Origin: Spartobacteria bacterium
GTDB taxonomy: Bacteria; Verrucomicrobiota; Verrucomicrobiia; Chthoniobacterales; UBA10450
Assembly: GCA_021325495.1 (NCBI GenBank)
Contig: JAJPGZ010000006.1
Coordinates: 49,215-113,214 of the forward strand
Length of the DNA: 64,000 nucleotides
Direction of reading: 5' to 3'
Shown here in pieces: positions 1-8,463 of this stretch (the stretch's first letter is position 1; the number at the start of each line of letters is the position of its first letter). The notes under the pieces were generated by a model. The model saw only the letters and a program-made list of their open reading frames with translations. It ran no database searches and was not told the origin of the DNA. The position numbers and the translations under genes are program-made.

Positions 1-559
1 TATCGAGCTCTTGCAAAATTTTCCGCAAACGCGCGCGCTCTTTCGGATCTTCAATCTTGCGCGAGATACCGCTGCGATCGCTAAACGGCATCAACACCAG
101 ATAGCGCCCGGCGAAACTCAAGTTCGTCGTCACGCGTGGGCCTTTGGTCCCGATCGGCCCTTTCGTCACCTGCACGATGACTTCCGAACCCACTGGATAA
201 ATACTCGGAATATCTTTCGCCGTGATTCGCTTGCGCTGTTTTTTGCCGGGACGGCGTTCGATCTCTTCGATGTTGCTGTCGAGCGCGGCCGGAATCGCAT
301 CCCAAAAATGCAGGAACGCATTTTTCTCGAAGCCGATGTCCACGAACATCGCCTTCAATCCCATCTCGATGTTCTTGACGCGTCCTTTATAGACGCTGCC
401 AACGATGTTGCGCGTGCTCTCGCGCTCTACGCTGTACTCTTCAAGCCGCCCATTCTCGAGCAACGCGACGCGACGCTCGAGCTTCTCGACACTGACAATG
501 ATTTTGTTGCCGGTCTTGCGTGAAGTAATTCCTAAAATCTTTCGTACTCTGTCTAACAT
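1..559 (-). CDS. rng: Ribonuclease E/G family protein, N-terminal part (runs off the window)
   Basis: Endoribonuclease of the RNase E/G family, expected to act in rRNA and mRNA processing in the cytoplasm. About 186 N-terminal residues are visible on the minus strand from an ATG at 557-559. The reading frame stays open to base 1, so the catalytic domain lies outside the window. The visible part has the family hallmarks EEYSVER near residue 42 and VGSVYKGRVKNI, the start of the S1 RNA-binding domain, followed by GLKAMFVDIGFEKNAFLH. It is the last visible gene of the mreB-mreC-mreD-pbp2 row, a common position for rng. RNase G and RNase E cannot be told apart without the C-terminus. Two copies of the AAGATCGACA word lie just upstream. 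Confidence 0.88.
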   Translation of the reverse strand, partial: MLDRVRKILGITSRKTGNKIIVSVEKLERRVALLENGRLEEYSVERESTRNIVGSVYKGRVKNIEMGLKAMFVDIGFEKNAFLHFWDAIPAALDSNIEEIERRPGKKQRKRITAKDIPSIYPVGSEVIVQVTKGPIGTKGPRVTTNLSFAGRYLVLMPFSDRSGISRKIEDPKERARLRKILQELD

Positions 560-624
560 AATTAAAAATTGTTTGCGCGATCTTCAGCTGACTTGTTAGG
601 CCAGGGAACGGAATGTCCGCTCGT

Positions 625-649
625 AAGATCGACATGTTCAAGATCGACA
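625..649 (+). repeat. Tandem pair of the AAGATCGACA word, 15-bp period
   Basis: Two direct copies of AAGATCGACA start at 625 and 640. They fill the short gap between the pbp2 stop (651) and the RNase E/G start (559). Function is unknown; this is one of seven such pairs in the window. Confidence 0.8.
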
Positions 650-650
650 T

Positions 651-2903
651 CTACCTTCTGCGAATCGGCGTGGGCGCCGGCTGCGCGGGTCTCGGTTTGG
701 CTCCGAAGAGTCGTTCAAAAAAGTTTGGTTTGCGCGCCGGTTGCGCCTGCACCGGTTGGGCGCGCGGCGCGCGCGCTTGTTTCGTTACCTGACCCTGAGC
801 GTCGGCTTCCTGTTCGACATCGGGCGCGGCTCCCGTCGCCGCCATTTGCGCAGTGGTGGTTTGGCTTGTATCGGCGCCTTCTTCGTCTTCGCTGCCGACA
901 TTACTTCCCGCATAGCTGACCGATTTGATCAATTCGAGCGGATTAGAATGATGCGCCGGTGGCAGCCAGGCGACTTGCATGTCGAACTTTCCGTCATCCT
1001 GCGCGATGGTGCGTTCGAGAATGCGGGTCGCGATCGGACCCGCGACCTCGCCGCCATGCCCGGAAGCGCCCTGCACCATCACGGCCACGACATATTTCGG
1101 ATGGTCGTACGGGGCAAAGCAGGCAAACCACGCCACGTTTTCTTCGTGGCCGCGATCGGTGGCCTGCGCCGTTCCGGTTTTTCCGGCAACGACCACGTCT
1201 TTCAAGCGCGCTCGGCCGCCGGTCCCTCCGGATTCGTTAACCACTTTCCACAAACCGCGCCTAACGAGCTCCATGTCTTGCGCTGAAATTTCACGACGAA
1301 GGTCCGAGCGAACACGCGGAGGGAAAGTTACCGGCTTGCCTTGTTCATCAATAACGGGCGTGTTGTCCTGATTGAGTACCTTGTCGATCAAACGCGGGTA
1401 ATAACAAGTGCCGCCGTTTGCCGCTGCGACGTAGGCCATGGCCAATTGCAATGGCGAAACCAAAGTGTAGCCCTGGCCGATGGTCACGTTCGCCGTTTGC
1501 GCCGATGACCAGCGTTCCTGCGGATGATGAATTTGCATCCATTCTGGACCGGGCATGTTGCCAGTTTGTTCGCCGGAGAGATGCAAGGTCGATTCTTCGC
1601 CGATCCCCAACATCTTCCCAATCACGTCCATCGACTGGATGCCGGCCGCGTTTCCGTACTGGTAGAAGAATCCGTCGCAGGACACTTTGAGTGCGTCAGC
1701 GAGTCCGATGGTGCCATGCGTGTAACCTTTCGACGCGACCCAGCATCGGAAAAAGTGGTCGCCGTAGCTCACACCGCCGCCGCAATTGTATTTCGCGTTC
1801 GCGAGATTTTTTCCTCCGCGCAATCCGGCGAACGCCGTGATGAGCTTGAAGGTTGAACCCGGCGGCAACGCGCTGATTGCGCGGTTCACGAGTGGATCGC
1901 CTTCGTCCTTCTGAAGCGCTTTCCAATCTTTTGCTTTGATGCTTGGAATAAATGTATTCGGATCGAACGACGGAACCGACACCATCGCGAGAACGTTGCC
2001 GTTGTTTGGATCGACAACTACGGCGCCGGCCCGGCTCACTGCGCGCATCGCCTCTTCGGCGATCGATTGAATGCGGGCGTCAAGCGTGAGGAAAACGTTC
2101 GCGCCCTGCTTCGGCGGGTCCTCTTTCGAAACGCCTTCGATAATTCCCTTCGCGTTCTTCTTTAAATAACGCACGCCCGGTTTGCCGCGCAGATATTCGT
2201 CCATCGTTTTCTCGATGTTCGATTTTCCCTCGACGTCGCCCTGATAAAATGTGTATTTGCGCGCATCTTCCTTGTTCGTGTCGTCCGGCTGGCCGACATA
2301 GCCGAGCATGTGCGCCGCGAGCGCGCCGTACACGTACGAACGCACCGGCTTCACCGCGATATCAACGCCGGGCAATCCGACATCGTGTTCCGAGAATTTC
2401 GCCATCGTCGGAAAATCGACATCTTTGATGTAAGAGAACGGCACTTCGGTGTCGTTGCGATAATGTCGCTCGAGCTGCTTGGCGTTGTAATCCCGCGCAA
2501 GATCGAGATCTTCCAACCGCGGCACCACCCCATCATTCACGATTTTAATGATGTCCGCGATTTTCTGATCCTTCGGCATGTTGCTGATGATCGCGCGATA
2601 TTCTGTGAGCGGCGGTTGGCCGTAACGCTCGCGATAGCCCTTCACCATTTCCGGTAAATAAAAATCGACTTCGTAACTCGCGCGGTTCGTCACCAGCGCC
2701 AGTCCGTTGCGATCGCGAATCTCACCGCGTACCGACGGAATGCGCACCGTCGCTAGCGAGCTGCCACGAATTTGTGCCGTGTATTCCGCACCGTGCGCCA
2801 CTTGGATCCACCACAAACGCAGTCCGAGCAGGGCCACGCCTAACAACATCAGGAATCCGACAAATTGAATCCGCAGACGCGGATTAAGTTTACGCCGGTT
2901 CAT
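651..2903 (-). CDS. mrdA: Penicillin-binding protein 2 (elongation-specific transpeptidase)
   Basis: Class B PBP, the D,D-transpeptidase that crosslinks peptidoglycan in the elongasome. 750 residues from the ATG at 2901-2903. That start forms an ATGA overlap with the mreD stop; a longer frame upstream lies inside mreD and is rejected. A single N-terminal membrane segment (about residues 12-33) precedes the pedestal domain. Catalytic motifs are the SxxK in PPGSTFK, SCD in place of SxN (SxD is usual for PBP2), and KTGTA. After the transpeptidase domain there is an unusual tail of about 90 residues rich in Pro, Ala, Gln and Arg ending in PTPIRRR. No rodA (SEDS polymerase partner) follows it, unlike in many mre operons. 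Confidence 0.95.
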   Translation of the reverse strand: MNRRKLNPRLRIQFVGFLMLLGVALLGLRLWWIQVAHGAEYTAQIRGSSLATVRIPSVRGEIRDRNGLALVTNRASYEVDFYLPEMVKGYRERYGQPPLTEYRAIISNMPKDQKIADIIKIVNDGVVPRLEDLDLARDYNAKQLERHYRNDTEVPFSYIKDVDFPTMAKFSEHDVGLPGVDIAVKPVRSYVYGALAAHMLGYVGQPDDTNKEDARKYTFYQGDVEGKSNIEKTMDEYLRGKPGVRYLKKNAKGIIEGVSKEDPPKQGANVFLTLDARIQSIAEEAMRAVSRAGAVVVDPNNGNVLAMVSVPSFDPNTFIPSIKAKDWKALQKDEGDPLVNRAISALPPGSTFKLITAFAGLRGGKNLANAKYNCGGGVSYGDHFFRCWVASKGYTHGTIGLADALKVSCDGFFYQYGNAAGIQSMDVIGKMLGIGEESTLHLSGEQTGNMPGPEWMQIHHPQERWSSAQTANVTIGQGYTLVSPLQLAMAYVAAANGGTCYYPRLIDKVLNQDNTPVIDEQGKPVTFPPRVRSDLRREISAQDMELVRRGLWKVVNESGGTGGRARLKDVVVAGKTGTAQATDRGHEENVAWFACFAPYDHPKYVVAVMVQGASGHGGEVAGPIATRILERTIAQDDGKFDMQVAWLPPAHHSNPLELIKSVSYAGSNVGSEDEEGADTSQTTTAQMAATGAAPDVEQEADAQGQVTKQARAPRAQPVQAQPARKPNFFERLFGAKPRPAQPAPTPIRRR

Positions 2904-3442
2904 GTATCGAAGCGTCTCCTTTCGAGCAACGCCGGATTCGTCGCGCGCGCGATCCAATGCAGAACGTAAAACACCAGCGGCGAAACCAGGATCGCGACCA
3001 GTCCGGGCGTGCCGATCTGCCACCAAACTTCTTTGGTGAACGAAATGCTCCCGCGCCGAAATGTGATCATTAAATATTGCGCCAAAATAATCGCCGATGT
3101 GCAAAGACCGGCGACGATACAATGCACCTCCCAACGTCCCCTGACGAATAGCGGCCTCAGTCCATGCATAACACCGGCCAGCACTGCGTAGAGAAGTATC
3201 GACCAGCCGAGTGAGATTTCAACTTTCCCACCGATCACTTGCACGGTGAGCGTGTCGAGCAGGAATCCGGCGTAAAGCGCGAGCGCGAGCATGAGCGGAA
3301 ATGGTAAAACCACCGCGCCGTAAAACACGATCAACGGCGCCAGATAAATGTGCGCGTTGAAGAGCGAACGGATCGGCGGAATAAAAAACTCCGCCACTTG
3401 CGCGATCAGCACCAGCACCAGCAGTATGCCGAAGAAAATCAT
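2900..3442 (-). CDS. mreD: Rod shape-determining protein MreD
   Basis: Small polytopic inner-membrane protein of the elongasome. 180 residues with about five hydrophobic segments, opening with MIFFGILLVLVLIAQVAEF. Identity rests mainly on topology, size and position between mreC and pbp2, because MreD sequences are poorly conserved. Both ends overlap neighbours by 4 bp (ATGA with the mreC stop at 3439 and with the pbp2 start at 2903), which suggests translational coupling. Confidence 0.85.
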   Translation of the reverse strand: MIFFGILLVLVLIAQVAEFFIPPIRSLFNAHIYLAPLIVFYGAVVLPFPLMLALALYAGFLLDTLTVQVIGGKVEISLGWSILLYAVLAGVMHGLRPLFVRGRWEVHCIVAGLCTSAIILAQYLMITFRRGSISFTKEVWWQIGTPGLVAILVSPLVFYVLHWIARATNPALLERRRFDT

Positions 3443-4251
3443 CTCCCTTTCGTCATCCCTGTCACCACGAACACGTCTTCAAGACGGGAAAGATCGACAG
3501 CGGGTGTCAGCTGCGCCTGGCCATCGAGCTCGCGCACGCGAAAACTTTTCACCGTCCCGATGAGCAATCCCGATGGAAAAACTCCGCCCACGCCGGAAGT
3601 ATAAACTTTTTGGCCGGGCTGAAGGTTCGCCTGCTTCGATAAAAAATTGAGATTCAACACCGGCGTCACTCCGGTCGTGACCCGCTCTCCTTGCACGATT
3701 CCTTGTTCGCGCGTGCCTTCGACGCTCGCCGCCACTTTACAATTTTCATCCGAGACCAGCAGCACGATCGAAATGTTCTGACTCGCCGTCGTCGTTTTGC
3801 CGACCAGGCCTTCGTCCGTGATCACCGGCATGTCGTTGTCGATCTTGTCTTCCTTTCCGCGATTGATCGTCGCCGTGTGCCACCAGGTCGATGCGTCGCG
3901 CGCGAGAATTTCCGCGGGCACGAGCTTGAACACCGAGCGTTCCTTGTATTGCAACGCGTGCCGCAACCGGTTCACTTCATGCTCGGTGTCGCGCAATGCC
4001 TGGTTCGTCGCGCGCAATTCGCGGTTCTCGACCTTGAGCCCGTTATTGTCCTTCTCCAGTTCTTCGAGCGATTTCAAACCGCTCCGTACTTGCGTGACTT
4101 GTTTGGCAATGCCCGAGCCGCCGGTCAACAACGGCGCGATGAGCTGATAGACTTTCGCCTGAAAATCGCGCGTCGTGCCCGGGCCGAGATTGAAAAGCAA
4201 TCCGAGAATGGCGCCGAGAACCAGCAGCGCGATGACGTTGGTGCGCTTCAT
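3439..4251 (-). CDS. mreC: Rod shape-determining protein MreC
   Basis: Periplasmic scaffold linking MreB and PBP2. 270 residues: an N-terminal membrane anchor (about residues 7-24, NVIALLVLGAILGLLF), a coiled coil around residues 65-105 (LEELEKDNNGLKVENREL and onward), then the beta-barrel domain containing INRGKEDKIDNDMPVITDEGLVGK. The length is normal for the family. Its stop overlaps the mreD start. Upstream, a 54-bp gap to mreB holds a CGTTAGGC word and a tandem pair of the TGTCGATCTT word. Confidence 0.93.
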   Translation of the reverse strand: MKRTNVIALLVLGAILGLLFNLGPGTTRDFQAKVYQLIAPLLTGGSGIAKQVTQVRSGLKSLEELEKDNNGLKVENRELRATNQALRDTEHEVNRLRHALQYKERSVFKLVPAEILARDASTWWHTATINRGKEDKIDNDMPVITDEGLVGKTTTASQNISIVLLVSDENCKVAASVEGTREQGIVQGERVTTGVTPVLNLNFLSKQANLQPGQKVYTSGVGGVFPSGLLIGTVKSFRVRELDGQAQLTPAVDLSRLEDVFVVTGMTKGR

Positions 4252-4271
4252 CGCGTTTCGTTAGGCCGAAT

Positions 4272-4296
4272 TGTCGATCTAACGATTGTCGATCTT
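4272..4296 (-). repeat. Tandem pair of the TGTCGATCTT word, 15-bp period, first copy a hybrid
   Basis: TGTCGATCTA (4272-4281) runs into AACGA, which fuses it with the second dispersed word (CTAACGA). An exact TGTCGATCTT follows at 4287-4296. The pair lies between mreC and mreB. Confidence 0.75.
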
Positions 4297-4305
4297 ACGC
4301 GTGGC

Positions 4306-5343
<1,038 letters not shown>

Positions 5344-5455
5344 GAGAAAGTCGCCAGGCCGTTCGATGTCGATCTTGCGCGACTCGCCGCGGCTGAAGCG
5401 CCGCTAACATGAAACACAGCCTCGCATCGTCAAGCCCTTTATATATATAGGCAGC

Positions 5456-6103
5456 ATGAGCCGAACCATCGTCGCGCCTTCCATTCTGGCGGCCAATTTC
5501 GCGAACCTGGCCGACGAAATTCGCAAAGTCGAAGCCGCCGGCGCCGATTGGATCCATTGCGACATCATGGATGGCCACTTCGTCGATAACATTTCTTTCG
5601 GGCCGGCGATTGTCGATCTTGTCCGCGGCCTAACGAAACTCCCGCTCGATGTTCATCTCATGATCGAGCATGCCGATCATTATGTGCCGCGTTTCGTCAA
5701 AGCCGGCGCGAACTCAATCACCGTTCACGTCGAGCCCGAAGCGAAACACGACGTCGCAAAAACGTTGCAGCAAATTCGCGATGCCGGTTGTCGCGTCGGG
5801 CTCACGTTGAATCCCGAAACGGATTTCAAACTGGTCGAACCCTATCTCGACAAGATCGACATGTTACTCGTCATGACCGTGCATCCCGGTTTTGGCGGAC
5901 AACCGTTCCGTGCCGATCAAATCGAAAAAGTGAAACGCGCGCGTTCGTTAGGCGGAGACAAGATCGACATCGAAGTTGACGGCGGCATCAACGCGGAAAC
6001 GGCGCGCGTCTCAATCGAAAGCGGTGCAAACGTTCTCGTCGCCGGCACATCGATTTTCTACGCGAAGGATTACGCGAAAGCGATAGGGGAGCTCCGCGGA
6101 TAA
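5456..6103 (+). CDS. rpe: Ribulose-phosphate 3-epimerase
   Basis: Interconverts D-ribulose 5-phosphate and D-xylulose 5-phosphate in the pentose phosphate pathway. 215 residues, a TIM barrel of normal length. Signatures include APSILAANFANL at the N-terminus, the metal-ligand stretch DWIHCDIMDGHFVDN, LDVHLMIEH, VMTVHPGFGGQ and IEVDGGIN. It stands alone, divergent from mreB and followed by a large palindromic repeat. It carries three copies of the 10-mer, read in protein as IVDL and KID. Confidence 0.97.
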   Translation: MSRTIVAPSILAANFANLADEIRKVEAAGADWIHCDIMDGHFVDNISFGPAIVDLVRGLTKLPLDVHLMIEHADHYVPRFVKAGANSITVHVEPEAKHDVAKTLQQIRDAGCRVGLTLNPETDFKLVEPYLDKIDMLLVMTVHPGFGGQPFRADQIEKVKRARSLGGDKIDIEVDGGINAETARVSIESGANVLVAGTSIFYAKDYAKAIGELRG

Positions 6104-6104
6104 T

Positions 6105-6217
6105 CTGGGGAGCGCAGGCCGCTGGCCTGCTGGCGACGGCGGCTCGCCGTCGCGAACTTTCAAAGATTGTTTTGGCGAGCCGCCAAAACCGGCAGGCGAG
6201 CCGCCTGCGCTCCCCGG
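6105..6217. repeat. Large palindromic intergenic repeat (GGGGAGCG...CGCTCCCC family)
   Basis: A 113-bp near-palindrome opens with CTGGGGAGCGCAGGC and closes with GCCTGCGCTCCCCGG. Nested inner arms read GGCGGCTCGCC and GGCGAGCCGCC. A close relative lies at 61938-62048 and a more distant one at 57785-57915. It sits between the convergent rpe and T2SS ATPase genes and could act as a bidirectional transcription barrier (inference). Confidence 0.85.
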
Positions 6218-6246
6218 AAAAAAACGCGCGAATGCGATTGTCGATC

Positions 6247-7995
6247 TTAGCGCGCTTCGGCGGCGATAGCGGGCTCGGCTACTTCAGTCGTTTCCGCCAT
6301 CACTTCATCGGTCTGCGTCACGCGCACCACTTCTTCAATGGTGGTGTCGCCCTTCGAAACGCGACGCCAGCCGTCGTTCCGCAATGTTTCCATGCCTTCG
6401 GCGATGGCGCATTGTTTCAGCTCACCGCCATCCTTCTTTTGCATGATGAACTTTCGCAGCGGCTCGGTCACAACACAGATTTCGTAAATGGCGGCGCGAC
6501 CTTGATAGCCCGTCTGCCGGCAATATTCGCAACCTTTGCCGCGCATAAATTGCGTGCCGAGCTCGCGCACCGGGAATCCGATTTCGCCAAGATAATCCGC
6601 GGGATACTCGACCTTCTGGGCGCATTCGCGACAGATCGTGCGTACGAGTCGTTGCGCGATGAACGCTTTCACCACCGACGCGAGCAGGAACGGCTCGACC
6701 TCCATGTCGATCAAACGCGTGATGCCGCCGACCGCGTCGTTCGTGTGCAGGGTGCTGAAAACTAGGTGGCCGGTCATGGCCGCGCGAATGGCGATGTCCG
6801 CCGTTTCGACGTCGCGAATTTCTCCGACCATCACGACGTTCGGATCTTGTCGCAAAATGTGGCGCAGTCCGCGCGCAAATGTGAAATCGATTTCCGGTTT
6901 CACGTCCATCTGCAGAACGCCCGGCAATTTGTATTCGACCGGTTCTTCGATCGTGATAATACGGCGCGAGACCGAGTTGATGGTGCTGAGGAAGCAATAT
7001 AACGATGTCGATTTTCCGCAGCCGGTCGGGCCGGTGAGCAAAATGATTCCGTTAGGCTGGGCCAGTAAATGGCGAACGATCTTTTCCTGGTGCTCGCTCA
7101 TGTCGAGCCGCGTGAACCCAAAGTGCTGACCGCCGCGCGCGAGTAATCGCAGCGAGATCGATTCGCCGTTCACCGTCGGGATGGTCGAAACGCGCACGTC
7201 GATCTCCTGATTGTGCGCCTGCAAATTCATGCGGCCGTCCTGCGGCAATCGGCGTTCCGCGATGTCCATGTGCGCCATCACTTTCAAACGCGAGATGATG
7301 GCGGCGTGCAGGACGCGCAATTGCGGCGGCACCGCGACTTCGTGCAAAATACCGTCGATGCGGTAACGAATGCGAATGTCGTTCTCGAGCGGCTCGACGT
7401 GAATGTCGGTCGCGCGCTCGTTAATCGCTTCGCGAATAACCTGGTTAACGAATTTGACGACGGTCGCTTCGGGATCGTCCGCGTTGATGTCAGTCGCGGT
7501 TTCGCCTTCCTGCAAAACTTCGAACCCGCGATTCGTTTTTAAAATTTCCTCAAATGTTTCCGCGCCCACGCCGTAAAGCGTTTTCATTGCGCGATGAATT
7601 TGTCCGCGCGGCACCAGCACCCATTCAGCCGGCTTGTTCAACAACTGCGACGCCAGCTGGCGGCCGACGGAGTTGAACGGATCGTAGGTCGCGAGCACGA
7701 CCGATTTTTCTTTGTCCTCAATCGGCAGAATGTGGTGCTGAAATACGAAACGACTCGGTAAGATCGACAATGTCTCGCGATTGATTTTTTTCGAATCGAT
7801 CGATTGCACCGACAGCTTGAACGCTTTGCCGATCGCTTCGAGCAAACGTGTCTCGTCCACTTTCCCGGAGTCGAGCACGTGATCGATCCACGACGCGCCG
7901 TTTTGATTTTGTGCGAGCTGCGCCGCTTCGTCCTGCGTCGGCACACCGGCGGCGAGTAAAAGATCGACAACTGTCTTGCTAACGGGTCCGTTCAT
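6247..7995 (-). CDS. Type II secretion / type IV pilus assembly ATPase (GspE/PilB)
   Basis: Hexameric AAA-type traffic ATPase that powers pseudopilus or pilus assembly at the inner membrane. 582 residues: an N-terminal MshEN/T2SSE-N domain (about 1-150), then the catalytic domain with Walker A GPTGCGKST around residue 325, Asp box TIEEPVEYKL, Walker B VGEIRDVETADIA and His box STLHTNDA. A tetracysteine zinc element (CRECAQK ... CEYC) is present, as in GspE and PilB. The neighbouring secretin favours a T2SS role, but other pseudopilin genes are not in the window, so the symbol is left open. Confidence 0.93.
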   Translation of the reverse strand: MNGPVSKTVVDLLLAAGVPTQDEAAQLAQNQNGASWIDHVLDSGKVDETRLLEAIGKAFKLSVQSIDSKKINRETLSILPSRFVFQHHILPIEDKEKSVVLATYDPFNSVGRQLASQLLNKPAEWVLVPRGQIHRAMKTLYGVGAETFEEILKTNRGFEVLQEGETATDINADDPEATVVKFVNQVIREAINERATDIHVEPLENDIRIRYRIDGILHEVAVPPQLRVLHAAIISRLKVMAHMDIAERRLPQDGRMNLQAHNQEIDVRVSTIPTVNGESISLRLLARGGQHFGFTRLDMSEHQEKIVRHLLAQPNGIILLTGPTGCGKSTSLYCFLSTINSVSRRIITIEEPVEYKLPGVLQMDVKPEIDFTFARGLRHILRQDPNVVMVGEIRDVETADIAIRAAMTGHLVFSTLHTNDAVGGITRLIDMEVEPFLLASVVKAFIAQRLVRTICRECAQKVEYPADYLGEIGFPVRELGTQFMRGKGCEYCRQTGYQGRAAIYEICVVTEPLRKFIMQKKDGGELKQCAIAEGMETLRNDGWRRVSKGDTTIEEVVRVTQTDEVMAETTEVAEPAIAAEAR

Positions 7996-8046
7996 CTATC
8001 GGGGGAATTGCGCGAGTAACGTAGCAGTTACCGAGCTAATCGCCAC

Positions 8047-8463
8047 TTACGGCAAGCGCAATGCGCGCCGGACCGGGAGGGTCAGCGTTCCGGTCACGCG
8101 CATGGAATAATTTTTCTGCAGCTTCGCAATCGCGTCGCTGACGTCGTCGGAATAAATCCCATCGATCGGTCCGCAATAATACCCGAGCCGTTGCAAGTCG
8201 CGCTGCAACGCGCCGACGTAGGCAGGTTGCCTAACAAGATCGTTTTTACCTTCGAGCCAATACAATGGCCGAAACGGATATCGCGCCGCGAAGTCGGTCG
8301 TATTCGGATTCGGCATTTGGTGGAGTAATCCCCATTCGTCACGTGGCGCTAGCGGGTCTTTCGCGTGAAACAGCGGCACCGAGTAAGCCTGAGCGTGCGC
8401 GAATTGCGCGATGAAACAAAACGCGCCGGACAAGATCGACAATCGTAAGATCGACATCTTCAT
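8047..8463 (-). CDS. Small secreted protein with peptidoglycan-binding domain
   Basis: 138 residues. An N-terminal signal peptide (about 1-24, ending FAHAQA) is followed by a linker rich in aromatic residues, then a PG_binding_1-like domain (about 75-138: LQRDLQRLGYYCGPIDGIYSDD...AIAKLQKNY). The expected role is periplasmic wall binding. The ATG forms an ATGA overlap with the secretin stop, so the gene is translationally coupled to gspD and precedes the ATPase gene. The first twelve codons (MKMSILRLSIL) are built from two tandem copies of the 10-mer word. Confidence 0.8.
   Translation of the reverse strand: MKMSILRLSILSGAFCFIAQFAHAQAYSVPLFHAKDPLAPRDEWGLLHQMPNPNTTDFAARYPFRPLYWLEGKNDLVRQPAYVGALQRDLQRLGYYCGPIDGIYSDDVSDAIAKLQKNYSMRVTGTLTLPVRRALRLP
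8432..8456 (+). repeat. Tandem pair of AAGATCGACA inside a signal-peptide coding region
   Basis: Exact copies at 8432-8441 and 8447-8456, 15 bp apart. On the minus strand they encode MSIL and LSIL within the signal peptide of the peptidoglycan-binding protein. Confidence 0.85.

Noticed and set aside
36..523. Plus-strand ORFs across the first 600 bp
   Set aside because: They are antisense to a clear RNase E/G coding frame on the minus strand, which is missed by simple ORF calling because it has no stop inside the window.
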